Below are positions 46,080 through 58,052 of a DNA stretch of 64,000 nt, piece after piece. How positions within the stretch are numbered: the stretch's first letter is position 1; each line of letters starts with the position of its first letter. The notes beneath the pieces were generated by a model, which was not told the origin of the DNA, made no database searches, and worked only from the letters and a program-made list of their open reading frames with translations. The stretch is from Epichloe hybrida. Its lineage: Eukaryota; Ascomycota; Sordariomycetes; Hypocreales; Clavicipitaceae. The stretch is taken from contig JAFEKR010000002.1 in NCBI GenBank assembly GCA_019022495.1, positions 5,642,001 through 5,706,000 of the forward strand. Reading direction: 5' to 3'. Position numbers and translations under genes: made by a program.

Positions 46080-46624
46080 ATTCTTTCTTGTTGTCGTCGT
46101 CGTCGTCATCGTTGCATTCGACTTTGAATACTTGTATTAATACATTTTGTTCCCGATTTTTTTTCTTCGATCCTCCGTTTCTTTTGGAACAAGAGATTCT
46201 TTGCTTTTTGTCCGACGGATGTCAAGAAATACACAACTGGCGAGATGGCGTAGTAAAACTACGGTGAAATAACCAGCGGGTAAAACGTACACGGGAGGAA
46301 AGATGGAAGGGACGCGTGCAGACGACGCCTGTGGATGTTGCAAGCTTGTTCTTTTGGTGGCGGGCCGTGCATGTCATTGTCAAACCCTGACGAATATCGA
46401 TCTGATGTCAGTCTGTACGGACTACGGAGTATCATGTACGCCCTTGCGCCCTCCCAAGACACGGAATCGGCATTGACATTGACAACAAGCCGCCAACAAA
46501 ACGTCCCATGTACGGAGTACCCCCCACCTCTTCAAGCCCGCCACATCCCACATCCCACATCCAACATCCCACATCCAACATCCCACATCCCACATCCCAC
46601 ATCCCACGGCACCAAAGTCCAAAA
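46080..46624. other. Spacer between RGS gene and GNAT gene
   Basis: 3' region of the RGS gene (a GTCGTC microsatellite just after the stop) and upstream region of the GNAT gene. It has two TACGGAGTA motifs (about 46,422-46,430 and 46,511-46,519) and a 7-bp tandem array immediately before the GNAT start. Confidence 0.5.
46543..46605. repeat. 7-bp tandem repeat, 9 copies
   Basis: Nine direct units of ACATCCC (two read ACATCCA), ending 20 bp before the GNAT ATG at 46625, so probably within its 5' leader or core promoter. Confidence 0.95.
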
Positions 46625-47179
46625 ATGGAACAACCACCAACAGAACCGCCGCTGCTCACCTACCGCAGGGCCGTCCCAGAAGACGCAAGAGCCGTCCAGG
46701 CGCTCGTCAAGTCCGCATACCGCGGCGACTCCAGCCGCGCCGGCTGGACGACCGAGGCCGATCTCGTCGAGGACGAACGCATCGACGAGGCCGGCGTGGT
46801 GGCCAAGATCAAGGGCCCCGGCATCGTGCTCGTCGCGCACGACACATCCGGCGCACTGGCGGGATGCTGCGAGATCGAAGGCAAGCCCGGCGGCGTCGGG
46901 TACTTTGGCCTATTTGCCGTCGACCCGACGCGGCAGGCGGGCGGGTTCGGCAGGGGGATCCTCGCGCAGGCCGAGAGGACGGCGCGCGACGAGCTCGGCG
47001 TGCGCACCATGGAAATGACCGTCATCTGGACGCGCCGGGAGCTCATCGAGTGGTACGTCCGGAGGGGGTACGCCGTGACGCAGAGGACCGCCCCGTTCCC
47101 GTACGGGCAGCTCGTCAACGGGAGGGCCTCGAGGGACGACTTGTATTTCGTGGTTCTGGAGAAGAAGCTGTGTCCGTAG
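46625..47179 (+). CDS. GNAT-family N-acetyltransferase
   Basis: Intronless, 184 aa. It has the GNAT fold signature: Y-R-R-A-V-P-E-D-A at the N terminus, a beta-strand with A-G-C-C-E-I, and G-Y-F-G-L-F-A-V-D-P. The acetyl-CoA loop Q-A-G-G-F-G-R-G-I-L lies near residues 105-114 (Q/R-x-x-G-x-G/A type). W-Y-V-R-R-G-Y-A is the conserved C-terminal element. Substrate unknown (amino group of a small molecule or protein). Strongly GC-biased third positions. A 7-bp repeat array lies just upstream. Confidence 0.88.
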   Translation: MEQPPTEPPLLTYRRAVPEDARAVQALVKSAYRGDSSRAGWTTEADLVEDERIDEAGVVAKIKGPGIVLVAHDTSGALAGCCEIEGKPGGVGYFGLFAVDPTRQAGGFGRGILAQAERTARDELGVRTMEMTVIWTRRELIEWYVRRGYAVTQRTAPFPYGQLVNGRASRDDLYFVVLEKKLCP

Positions 47180-47627
47180 ATGGGGAGAAAAGCCCCGCGT
47201 TCTGCCGACTCTGTGCAACTCCGTTCAGAAACGGGAAAACGAACGAGGCGCCAATCAATGACAACAGCCGCCGAGTCGCAAAACCTCGGATTCCACAGGC
47301 GCTGCTACAAAAAGAAAAACTCGATACTCGTTGAACCGATGAGAAAAGAATACTGCTTGCTATTTGGCTATTTTATTACATTTCCAATCTCTATATTATG
47401 TTCATTTTTATTCGGAAAGAATGGTGCAGACATGTGCTTTTTTCAATGCCAGGGGGCATGTATATATGCAGAAGAGCAATTGCTCCAAGATACCAATGAC
47501 GATTCGCCCTCGCGGGCTCTTTTTCTCTCTTCAAAACCAAACAATTTTAACAAATCGAATGAAAAAAAAAAAAAAAAAAAAAAAAAACTTTTTCTTTTTG
47601 CAACTGTCGCCATAAACTCCCATCTCC
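47180..47627. other. Convergent spacer with A26 tract
   Basis: 448 bp between GNAT and hydrolase stops, AT-rich, with 26 A at 47,562-47,587 about 40 bp beyond the hydrolase stop. No gene. Confidence 0.5.
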
Positions 47628-49117
47628 CTAGATGCTCTTCCGGCACAACTTGTAAAGCTGGTCCGACAGCTCTTGCATCTCATCGGGAGGCAGGACCCGT
47701 CCCCCAACAGTAACGGTAGGAAAGTCCAGCATCGCGGGGTCTGTCACGAGGGATCGAGGAACAGCCGACGCGGGGGTCGAGAGGGACAGCGATGAGATGC
47801 TGGACAAGTCGCTCGAGTGGCGGGGGTGCGAGCTTGTGATGAATGGCGATGATGGGGAGACCTATGAGTGTGAGTTTTTTATATTCCTTCTCTTGGTAAA
47901 GCTGAAGAGAGGGTTGTGCCGGGAAAGGAGGGGGGGGAGGGATTAGCCTTACAAATGGAGACATTCGTTCATGGAGCTCTTGGCGCATGCGGAATGCCTT
48001 TTCCTGCTCTTCGACTTCCCATCGTACGTTGATGAGCGCAGGAGCCTCGTCCACCCACTGCCTGATGTCCGTTGAGACGGCCCTGTAGCCGGGGGCGTTT
48101 GGGCTGGCGAATTTGCACATTTGAGAATGCGTGGCCTCAACGCCGTAGTATGTCACGCCGGGAAGTTGTGGGCTCGCGGAGGAGGCATCCACGACTGTGA
48201 TTCTGTGGTTTTATTCAATGGTCAGTCATCAGTCATACCTTTAACTTTTGTAAATGACAAGTGGTGCTTTTCGGAAGGGGAGGGGGGGAAAAAAAGAGGG
48301 AAAAAGGAAAAGAAAACCTACTTGGTGCCTTTTATGTCCGTCTTGTGATTCTCGTGAACCATGTGGATTCGAAACCGTTGATAAATGTCCAAGAAGTGGT
48401 TGTTAATATTGGCCAACGTCTCATTGTCCTTCTTCAACGTCTTGAGGAGAACGGATTCGGACTCGAACAATTTTCGGGGCATGATTGCGTCGGCCATGCC
48501 CTGCAGCATCAATCCCCACGTCGCGGCGTCTGATCCACAATGCGGCGTGCCTAGGAATATGAGGCCGAATGTCGAGACGAAGATGGATCGGTAGTCCTCG
48601 TGGTGCGTCACCTTGACGTCGTTGGAGTAGAGGAGTGCTCGCTTGACCAAGATGCCTCCTAGGCTGTGGCAGACCCAGATGATGGGGTTCTTGTACGTGC
48701 CCTCGCTCTTTCGGAACATGGTGAGGTTGGTGACGAGTGTTTGAGCATGTTGATGGATGAAGTTGTCGCTGGCGCTCCGGTCGTTCTTGCGTGAGTACAC
48801 GTCGGCGTTGTATCCGTAGACGAGGATGTTGGCTTTCGCTCCTTTGAGAGAGGCCGGCAAGAGATCGGTTGGCCAGAATGTCCCGTTGCTCGCCGTCCAT
48901 GTCTTCTGGGGGTCGCCGTTGAGACCGTGAACGAGGACGATGTCGACCTGTGCATCGGGATGTGTGTAGACCGCACTGGTCTCGTATCGCTCGACGGGGA
49001 AGGCTGGAGGAGTCTATGATATGTATGCTGTCATTAGTGAAGAGCTCCATCCCATGAGCAACATGGCTCGGCCGGAATGACCCGTATGCATTTGTGAAGG
49101 AAAAAGAACCGTACCAT
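47628..49117 (-). CDS. Alpha/beta hydrolase of the fungal NLR N-terminal (SesB/PGAP1-like) type, free-standing
   Basis: Exons 49117-49115 (ATG only), 49013-48322, 48202-47953 and 47861-47628 join in phase to 392 aa. The first exon is just the start codon; the frame before exon 2 has an in-frame TAG, so the 101-bp intron (GTACGG...CATAG, CTAATGAC branch) is needed. Motifs: V-D-I-V-L-V-H-G-L-N-G (about 25-34, oxyanion region), Y-G-Y-N-A-D, nucleophile C-H-S-L-G-G-I-L-V-K (Ser about 118), F-L-G-T-P-H-C-G-S-D, and a late H-S-x-M-C-K-F that supplies the likely catalytic His. The same domain fronts many fungal STAND/NLR proteins. Here it ends in a Ser/Pro-rich tail with no NACHT or repeats. Probable lipid or ester hydrolase; role in allorecognition is speculative. 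Confidence 0.85.
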
Positions 49118-50933
49118 GATTACTATTGGAAAGGGGAAGCGACCCGAGGCAAAGGGTGTTAAAAGTTGAAGTGAAGAGGTGAGCTTTCACGACTCGCAGA
49201 AACGGTGCTCTAGTGATGTAAAGAAATCAAGAGGAAAGCTTGTGAAACTGTTTGATGTCTGAAGACCCGACGGTTTTCGGAAAGAGAGACAACTTGTTCT
49301 ACCTTTATAGAATCGTTCTGCCTATGCTACTGTAACTTGGGCACTCCACAATGGTAGTCCGAAGGCCGATGCTGGATATTTTTTTCCCCCTGTCCACGTT
49401 CAACGGTATTGGAAGACCAGACTTACACAGCAATGACCCAAGGTTGTCAAAATTTTCCTTCTTTAGAGACCGTGGTACTGCCACACCCAAAAATCGGACT
49501 CGCAATGCTAATGCTTGTAAAAACGCAACGTTGGGGATCCATCACAGGGCCGAATTGGTGCAAAAGTGTCAAATGTGGCATGTGCGGTCACACCCATACT
49601 ATATGTCTTAGTCTCGCATCACAAACCATCCAGACAAACTACCCAAAGGGGTAGCCTAGCCTAGTTATGGATGCTGCGGCACATGAACCAGTTGACACGG
49701 CGAGTTGGCTCCGCTCCATCACTTGTCCGGCTGCGAGATGACCGGCCGAGAGAATGAAGGCGGGCGGACCCGGCTAGTGGCAACGCACTAGGGTGAGCAA
49801 GGCCCCTGACGATTGAAGAATGACAGCTACAGGCTGCCTCTGGAGGTGTTGTCTTGTAAGTGGTGGTGGTGTGAGTTATCGAGCGTGAGAAATGGTTCAT
49901 GCGGGTAGCTTTGTGTGGCCCTACCACTGCTTCGCCGTGGGCGTGGGCGTGAGCGTGAACGTGAGCGTGAGCGTGAGCGCGCGGGCGTGACAACTTTAGA
50001 TGGATCCCGTATGTGACAGTGACATATGACGAAGACGGTTTGCGACGTCTTCTCATCACATCTGGCAGGAATCATACACCAGGTATTATCGCCCGCTTGG
50101 GAGCAAGGCACCGTTGCGGGTGCGCTGAGGCCATCGCAACCCCTTTAAAGTGTCTGTCATTGGTCAGTCGAGTCGTCGTAGCGACATCCGGATCACCAGC
50201 GCAGAAAAAAAAAAGGGACAAGAAACACGCGAAAGCGCATCACGGCACACACCCTTCCTTGGATCAGATGGGGGAAAGAGGGGGGGGGTGAAAAGACTGG
50301 TTTGATTGGCCTGACTTGGCGCTTCGTCTACTACTGCGCCGTCCTTGAACAGCGCCAAAGTTAAAGCCGCAAGGTTACATTGCGGTAACTTCCCAGCACC
50401 ACTTCAAGTCTGGGGGTCTGTCTGGTCGTGTGTCGTGGTGTCGTCGTGTGTCACCACCACCGATTCGAGTCATCACGCTCCTGGTGCGATGCAGTAGCGG
50501 CACACGATTTGGTCCATTCGGACCAGGATCCGTCACTCGGCCGTCAGTAGCCATGCATCCCGTGCGACCTCTTTTTTTTTTATCCTTTCTGTGCATGCGA
50601 CTCATCTGGTCAATGCTTTTCGTATCGCGATGCCCGTTCCCTCGGCCGAGACAATTGCTCACACCTTCTTGAATGGGCTGGACCATGGCACAGTAGATCA
50701 TGCACGCCAGAGAAACATCCAGCCAATCTTGGCTCGTTACCGTGAGCTTGCCTTGCTTGCCAGAGGCCATCTTCTTCCTGGCCCTGGCAGTTGAAAGTGG
50801 ATGAGGAAGCAGTGTCACATTTCTCTGCTAATGAGGTCTCCATCGTGCAATGCTGGAACCACAGGAATCGAGATACTGAGGGAAGGCCGCAACATCACAA
50901 GCAGCAGCCTGCTGTAGTGGACTGTCACTGTTC
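49118..50933. other. 1.8-kb intergenic region
   Basis: No gene supported. It contains a hexamer array (CGTGAG/CGTGGG type, about 49,936-49,981). A short minus-strand ORF at about 50,768 (begins M-A-S-G-K-Q-G) could have a 57-bp intron but has no recognised relatives. G-rich and T-rich runs lie near 50,280 and 50,572. Confidence 0.4.
49936..49981. repeat. 6-bp tandem repeat, about 7 copies
   Basis: Successive CGTGGG, CGTGAG and CGTGAA hexamers in intergenic DNA. Confidence 0.85.
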
Positions 50934-51812
50934 CTATTCTCGGGGCGCCAGCATGATAACGTATTCCCTCGTGCTATGGCCAAATTGAACCATGTCCTTG
51001 TCTCTCAACTCCAGGTTTCGGCTATCTGGCACCTTGTCGTGGTTGAGAACAGTACCATTCGCACTTTCCAGATCAATGAGGTAGGGCTTGACTCGGCCGA
51101 TCTTGTCTCCGTACTCGTTTCGTTTCTCCGTGTAACGAAACTGGATTACGGCATGCTGTTTGCTGATGCTAGGATGCTCAGCCGGCAAGTCCACTACCGC
51201 AATTTCTCGTCCAATCAGCCAACAACTCCTCAAGCTAAGATCAATGGTGTCGACAATGTCGGCCCCCTTGAAGACGAAGAGTTTCCACTGATCGCGAGTG
51301 GGCGATTTGCGGGCTTCCGGGGGTTCATGGTACTTGAGCACCACCGATGTTCCGTCAGCCTGGACGACCGAGTTGGAGGCTGCTGCCAAAACACCAGAAC
51401 TTCCCAAGTTGGGCTTCTCTTTTGGTTTTCCAGGCTCCTCGCCGTTGGTCACCGCGAATGAATCCTCCTGCGATGGCAGTGGCCCTCCACGTTTGACAGG
51501 GCTTCTTCGCTCTCTTCCTCTTCGACGATCCCCATCAGAGTCGTCTCCGTTTTCGCCATGTCGGCGACGGCCTGAGTGCCTCTCGCTGCGAGAGCCGTGA
51601 TCTTTGTCGCTCCGGCTATCGCGGCCGCTTGCCCGGTCTTCTCCACGGCGGCGCTCGGGGTCTCGATGATGGTGACGGCGATGCCGACTGGGCGATTCTG
51701 AGCGCCGTCTTTTGTCACGAGACCTCGGCCGGTCGCCACGAGGCTCGTGCGGAGCTTTCCGTGAAACCCTGGAGCCATTGCCCACATTTCCATACTCGTC
51801 TGCGCGAGCCAT
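50934..51812 (-). CDS. PML1: FHA-domain protein, Pml1/SNIP1-like (RES complex)
   Basis: A single exon from ATG 51812, 292 aa. The N-terminal half is an RS/RH/RD-rich low-complexity region (R-R-R-S-E-S-P-S-R and similar) typical of splicing factors. The C-terminal half is an FHA domain (about 175-290) with I-G-R-E, H-P-S-I-S-K-Q-H-A, L-I-D-L-E-S-A-N-G-T and L-R-D-K-D-M-V-Q-F-G. The Arg, Ser, His and Asn residues that bind phosphothreonine are present. Homologs are Pml1 in the yeast RES (pre-mRNA retention and splicing) complex and human SNIP1. Nuclear. Confidence 0.9.
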   Translation of the reverse strand: MARADEYGNVGNGSRVSRKAPHEPRGDRPRSRDKRRRSESPSRHRRHHHRDPERRRGEDRASGRDSRSDKDHGSRSERHSGRRRHGENGDDSDGDRRRGRERRSPVKRGGPLPSQEDSFAVTNGEEPGKPKEKPNLGSSGVLAAASNSVVQADGTSVVLKYHEPPEARKSPTRDQWKLFVFKGADIVDTIDLSLRSCWLIGREIAVVDLPAEHPSISKQHAVIQFRYTEKRNEYGDKIGRVKPYLIDLESANGTVLNHDKVPDSRNLELRDKDMVQFGHSTREYVIMLAPRE

Positions 51813-52333
51813 GGCGGGAGGTTGCTGAATAACTTCGGCTTGCTCGCTACGTGACAGTGGCAATGGCAGTGCACAAAGTAAAGCGTGGGCTTGTGATGAA
51901 CCGGGCGGTTAATCCGTAGTCGTGATTGTTCTCAAAGGAGGGGGGGGGGTGATTTGGCGAAAGGATTGAGGCCCTGGTATGTGTGTTGAGCTGAGGTGGA
52001 TCCTGTTTTCAATGTCTGTGGTCGTTGGACAACAAAAGCCATTTCTATCCGCCGTCACCGCCCTGACCTACAGTGGGTCTCAGGTAATTCCGAAAATTAT
52101 CTGGTTCGAAATTACCTGAACCCACTGTATGTACGGAGAACAGGGAGAACAGTGGTGGGGCCTGGCTGCCGGCGGGCGATATTGCAGGGACCTCCCGGCA
52201 CCAGGCCCACTAGATTCATGCAGCTCAACGCGTTGGGTTCATGGAATGTTGAAAGCTGAACGTCTCAATACATCAATACATCCCTTGAATCATTTTACAA
52301 ATCTGCATAACAGGGGTAATTAAGCCAATCAGA
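51813..52333. other. Upstream region of PML1 and edge of the AT-rich flank
   Basis: Contains a G9-10 run (about 51,941-51,950) and a MITE hairpin (52,069-52,129). Base composition drops sharply after about 52,320. Confidence 0.5.
52069..52129. mobile_element. Hairpin MITE flanked by TA (Tc1/mariner-like)
   Basis: TA, then CAGTGGGTCTCAGGTAATTC at the left arm, and at the right GAAATTACCTGAACCCACTG, then TA. The arms are reverse complements apart from one or two bases and an indel, with a loop of about 10 bases (AATTATCTGG). CAGTG ends next to TA dinucleotides fit a Tc1/mariner-type terminal repeat with TA duplication. Too short to code. A degenerate relative lies at 31,498-31,806. Confidence 0.65.
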
Positions 52334-52665
52334 TGTTAGCTAGGAAACAAAGGAGACAGTGGCTAGAATTCAAGGTACCTTTTAGTACTAGTAACGGATG
52401 TATTCTTTTGTAACACTATATACCCTATGTATTTTGTCAAGGTAGGGGTGTAAATGGATGATAGAAAGCGTTCGATTTGGTTAATTAGAGGTGCAGACAG
52501 CACCTGACTTTTGTACCTAAAAGGTACATAGTGCGCTATAGTAATAACTAGTTTACAGAGGTACTTCTAATACATTATATTTACTAATATCTAACCTCAC
52601 GTTTTATCCCTATTAATGCGTGCTACCCTTATATAACCTATGCTTTAAGGGAGCTCTCCCTAACA
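52334..52665. repeat. Possible LTR at the edge of the AT-rich block
   Basis: Starts TGTTAG and ends CTAACA, the inverted ends of an LTR, and marks the transition into RIPped DNA. No matching second copy or target duplication was found, and it does not match the candidate 3' LTR at 60,637. It contains two GTACCTWWWWGGTAC-like inverted motifs. Tentative. Confidence 0.3.
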
Positions 52666-55600
52666 CACCCCCCTTAGCTAAGATATCTATTAAAGCTAAA
52701 GATTATAAGCATAGGAAGAGATCGCAATAATTTTCTAGTGTTATAGTAGGAATTTCCTATAAGTGTTACGTGGCGGAGCCAAAGGCAGGCGCATATAAGA
52801 CTAGATTCAGACTCTAGATAGAAAGAATTAACCTTCTTTAAACATCTTACCTTATACCTAATAGTAGCTCTTATAGCAAACTTAGTATAACTTTATAATA
52901 GTAAATCCATTAGCCTCTCTAATAGATTTGCCTTATATTATGCTAAACCTATATGTAATATTTAGTAGTAATTAAAGATTCTTTTATTATACCCTTTTAG
53001 AAACCTAGAAATAAAAACCATATATCTAAAACTAACTGCTTATAGCATTAATTTATAGATATTTAGTCTAACTTCCTAGTTACTAAAAATAAACTATAAC
53101 TTATTTACTAGTTTTAGGCTTTTAATAAAGTAAACCCTATATTTAAGTACTAAAAATAATAACTTATTAAAACTAAGGAATAAGAAGATTTAATTAAACT
53201 TACAAAATATGAATTTAATAATAGACTACTTAAAAAACGCGAAAACCTAATATATTAAGAACCGCCTATTTACTAGAATCTAATAGATTTATAAGCTATA
53301 TACCTTATGTGAAAGGAAGTTAAATTATGTATTTATAAAGCTAAATCTATAGGTTTTCTTAATAAATCTACTAGATTAAAAGGCAGTAAGATATTAGAGG
53401 GATAATCTAAAAACATTAGCCTTACTTATAGTATAATAACCACTAGGACTAAGAATAGTATAGATAAGAATAAGAATAATAAAGGAAAGGGGATTAAAAA
53501 CTATCCTAAAAATAACACTACTATTTAGCGTACTAAACCCCCTAACTAGCTAATAGAGTTATATCTAGAGGACTTATAATTAGGACCCTTAGGGAACTTA
53601 CTAGATTTAGAGGAATTTTATAACCTCTAGTTAGGATCTCTAGAGAACCTATAAGACCTAGGGGAGTTTTACACTAAGACTAGTGAATCTAATACTATAA
53701 GGATCTTATAGAAGGTAATATAGTAATAATAGGTTATATAAAAAGCAATAATAGCTAAAATAATAGTAAGAATAGACTAGCTAGCTATAAGACTAATAAC
53801 TAAAATTAGAAGCTTATAAAATGTAAATACATTAGTGGGATTAACGCTATTAGCGCGGAATGCCACCTAAGGAATACTATATTTACTAAATAACTAGGGT
53901 TAGTATAATAGCTACCTAGATACTAAAGCAAGACTATTAGCATAACTAATATACCTATAGTACTAATAGTATTAGTAACCGCAGTACCTATAGAATTTCA
54001 TATAATAATAGGCGAATCCACACTAGATATAGCATTAAACTATATATTCCCTAGGTCTAGAATAGTACATGACTTCCTAACCTAGAAAAAGAATAGATCT
54101 AGTATTTAATTAGAATTAGGATAACTAATAGATAGAAAACGTAAAATAAAACGCGGATTTAACATAGAAAATCACAGATATTAGACACTTTAAGCCTTAT
54201 AATAAATTAGAAGAGGCTAGTAAAGACCTTATAATATATAATAGAAAGTAAACTATTTTCTATAATATTAAATTATAGGTCTAGGTAGTTAAGGATTACT
54301 TATATTATACTAACCCTAGTTAATAAGATATTATCTAAAAGAAGATTTAGATACTATTCTAAGGAGATATAATAGTATAGTACTAATAATATCTTAATTT
54401 AGAAGAATAAAGCACTATATTTAGTAATATACTATTAGTCTTTAAGGTAGTCTAGAAGGAATTTAGTATTTAAGTCTAGGATATAATAGCGTAGCTTAAT
54501 AAAGCAAAATACACTAAAGAAGACATTAAGAATAACATATCTTTTTGCGATTTTATATTAAAAATTTTCTAGTATACTAAAGCAAATAGCAAAACAATAG
54601 ATTATTAGCTTCTAGTGTGCTTATATCTTAAACTTTATCTAGGATTACGCTAGATATATCTAGTTCTAATAATAATAGATATAAGATTAGCTTATATTAC
54701 TATAGTAAATAATAAAAGGCAGGATTTATATAATTACTTATGAAGTAAAGATTAGTCTATAGTTAGAAAAGGTAAAGGGAAGCTAAAAGTTTATTTTAAC
54801 ACTAAGATATCTAGTAATAACTTAGAAGAGAATAAGGATAAAGCTTAAGTAAATTAAAATAAACTATTAAACACATAATTTTAGCTAGGAAATTAATATT
54901 ATAAATAGGATAATTAGAATATCTAAAGATCCTTAGGTTTTTTCTAACTAAGGCTATACTAGTAAAATACGCAAATTAAGGGATAAAACTAAAGACTATA
55001 GTGAAATAAACTATAGGAGAATAGAGAAAAGCGTCTAGGTTTTAGTTAGAATTAATAAGATAACCCCCTAGTCTAATATAATAAATAATAATTATAGGAT
55101 CTAGGACTATTAAAGGTATTTAGCTAGTAGTAGTAGCCTAGGTAATTTTAATATTAGGAGAAACTATTTACTAGGGATAAGGAATATGCCTATATTATAG
55201 TATATAATAATAATTCTAATATATAATAATATAAGACTTATCTTTAGGAATATAGTTATTATATAGCTAAAGAAAGGGAGGTTAAAGAGAATAATTATAT
55301 AAAAACCTAAGTATAGAACTTAAATTTTATTAAAACTTACTTTATAGAAAATATTAAAAAAAAGGCAAATAAAAACACTATAAGAATAGATTTAATAAAG
55401 CTAAACTAACTAGTTTTAGGATAAGTAATTAAGGCTATTATAAGACTATAAAAAGTTAAATATAATAGGAAGTAAGTAAATATATATTTAAAGATTAATA
55501 TTAAGTTTAATAATAGGGGTAAGAGTTATTAGATTTACCTTAACTTAGGAACATTATTAATTTTAGTAAATAAGGCATAGCTCTAGTAAAATAGATTAAA

Positions 55601-57893
55601 TATAAAATAGGTAATGCAAGAACCTAAGCCTATATCTAGAGTAAGGTCTTCCTTTTTTATAACTAAAAAAGCTATATTTAATTTTTATATTCTAGGGATA
55701 GTTTATAAAACTAAAATCACTAGATATTTTATAGTAATAGTAGATATAATGCTAAATCTAGAACTAAAACTATTACTAGGAATGAATTTCCTTTATAAGT
55801 ATAAAGTAAAGCTTAATTTTATATGCCTTAGGGTGGTTTTTTAGTTAGTTTATAGTATAATAGTACTAGTAGAGATTTTTAGGCTAGTTACTAAAGTTCC
55901 TTATTAGAGGGTAGTTACTATATAAATAGTGTTAATACTCCTAAAAGCATTAGTATATATACTAGTTAGTTAGAAAGTAGTATAAAGAAATTAGGAAATA
56001 AGTGTGTATTATGCGTAGTTATGCGTAGTTATGTTTAGAATATTTTCTTATTGCTTTATTTAGTAACACTAGCTAAAGGCAAATAATCACCTATAACCTA
56101 ACTAATAAAACTATTATAATCTATAAGCATAAAAAGGTTATATAGCTAATAGTAACTAGTGAAGTTAATGCTAATTACATAATTAATAACCCTTTTATAT
56201 ATTATGCTTATTTTAGTAAAGATATTATAAAGAAAATAGGAAATAAGGATAAGGATAGTAATAAATCTAATAAGGAAAAGGATAAGCTTAACCTAAAGAA
56301 AGTTAATATAGGAGTGCTATTATATAGGATTTTATATCTAGAAGAGATTCTATATACTACTAATAAATTTAGAGTGTAAATTACTAATATTAACTATAAA
56401 GCTATAAGTAAATTTATCTAGCTTTCTAATAAATATAATATCTATTAGGATAAAGGCATTATTCCTATGCCTAAGGATAAGAAAATAAGGATTAATCTTA
56501 TTAATAGGTAGTAATATTAAATAAAGCTAATTAGACCTTATAGATTAGGTAGCTAAGATATAAGTAAACTTAATAAAGTATATAATAAACTTTACCTAAA
56601 AGGGAAGATAATATACCTAGATAAGCTAGTAGCTATAGTATACCTAGTGTTTATAGTCTAGTAAGAAACTAGTTAGAAAAGGAAAGGAAAAGTTATAATT
56701 AATATAAGACTACTTAATAATGTAATAATGCTAGATATATACCCTTTACTAAACTAAAGTAACATTATAGATAATACCTATAGTAAGGAGGTTTATTCTT
56801 TATTTAATAAAATAGGATTTTTCTACTAGCTACTAGTTAGGAGAGACCACTAGGCACGCATAGTGGTTATATTAAATCAAGGCCTTAAGGCATTAAATAT
56901 AGCTTTAATAGGATATAAGAATTCCCTTACTTTTACCTAATAATTTATAGATAAATTATTCTAAAAATTTAAACATTTTATATAAGTATATATTAATAAT
57001 ATTATTATATTTTTAGATAGTATTAAGGAGCATTTAGTTTACCTTAATATTATACTTAAAATCCTTAAGGAAAATAGGATAATAATTACTATAAAAAAGT
57101 CCTTTATTAGTTACCTAGCTATTTAATTACTTAGTTTTGTTATAAATAGTAATAGAATTATTAACACTAATAATAGACTTAAAGCCTTTTAAAAAGTGAT
57201 TTTTCTAAGCGATTTATTAAGTCTTAAAACTTTTATTAGAATAGCTAGTTTCCTTTATAATAGAATCCTATGGTTTAATATATAAATCTAACTATTATAG
57301 GAATAAAAAACAGCGTTATTAAAGGAGTTTTATAATAAGGATAAGAAAATCACTAGTATCTTAAAGCTAGTATAGAAAAGATTAATATAATAAAAGATGT
57401 TTTTACTAACTAAGGAGGAGAAAAAGGCTTTTAAAGACATTAAAACATTCTTAAGTAAGAAATAAACCCTATAGTATTATAATCTAAAGAAGCCACTTTT
57501 CCTTAAAATTAATACCTATAAGGAAGGATTTAGTTTATACGCATTCTAATTATAAAAAGAATAGGATAGTTAAAGTATCCCTAGAAGGGATATTAAGAGT
57601 AACTAAATATAGCTAATCCTATTTCTTTTAAGGGTAATATTAAGTGTTAAGAAATAATATAGTTTAACTAAAGCAAAAGTAGCTATAATTATATAGAGTG
57701 TTAGGAAGCTCTAAAAAATGGTTTAATCTAATAACACAGTGGTTAATATATTAACTAACCACTCTCTAGTAAAAGGCATTATTAAACACACCTCTTTATT
57801 AATAATAGATTTAGACAAGGCTAATCTAAAATTAGCTAAGGTTACGAATTATCTATCGTAATTTAACTTAAAAGTGACATATATGCTAGGAGT

Positions 57894-58052
57894 TGTTACG
57901 ATACAAAATGTGATTGATTCAACTAGCTAGAGGTCAGAGCTATCGTCTAATATAGGGGTTCTAGGTCACGTGCTAGCCACATCCAAGGTCTTGTGGCATT
58001 AACAGGCCACATCCTAAGGTGACAGGCTAACTGTCAATTCTAGCACGTAACA
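57894..58052. mobile_element. Second un-RIPped solo-LTR-like insertion with 5-bp TSD
   Basis: A 159-bp block of normal composition inside the decayed gypsy element, at the RNase H/integrase junction. It starts TGTTACGATAC and ends CTAGCACGTAACA, so TGTTACG ends are inverted and both strands read TG...CA. GGAGT occurs directly before (57,889-57,893) and after (58,053-58,057). Best read as a solo LTR inserted after the gypsy copy had been RIPped. Its sequence differs from the 172-bp insertion in the copia element, so two families are involved. Confidence 0.78.

Noticed and set aside
47680..48061. Hydrolase C terminus read through without the last intron
   Set aside because: The unspliced frame gives poor codon use; splicing GTAAGG to CATAG gives a well-behaved Ser-rich tail ending in L-C-R-K-S-I with a proper stop.
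50375..50818. Possible small gene starting M-A-S-G-K-Q-G with a 57-bp intron on the minus strand
   Set aside because: The predicted peptide is only about 60 residues with no recognised relatives, and several splice choices are equally good.
52763..52830. TGTTACGTGG start of another LTR
   Set aside because: It looks less decayed and starts like an LTR, but no matching end, second copy or target duplication could be found.
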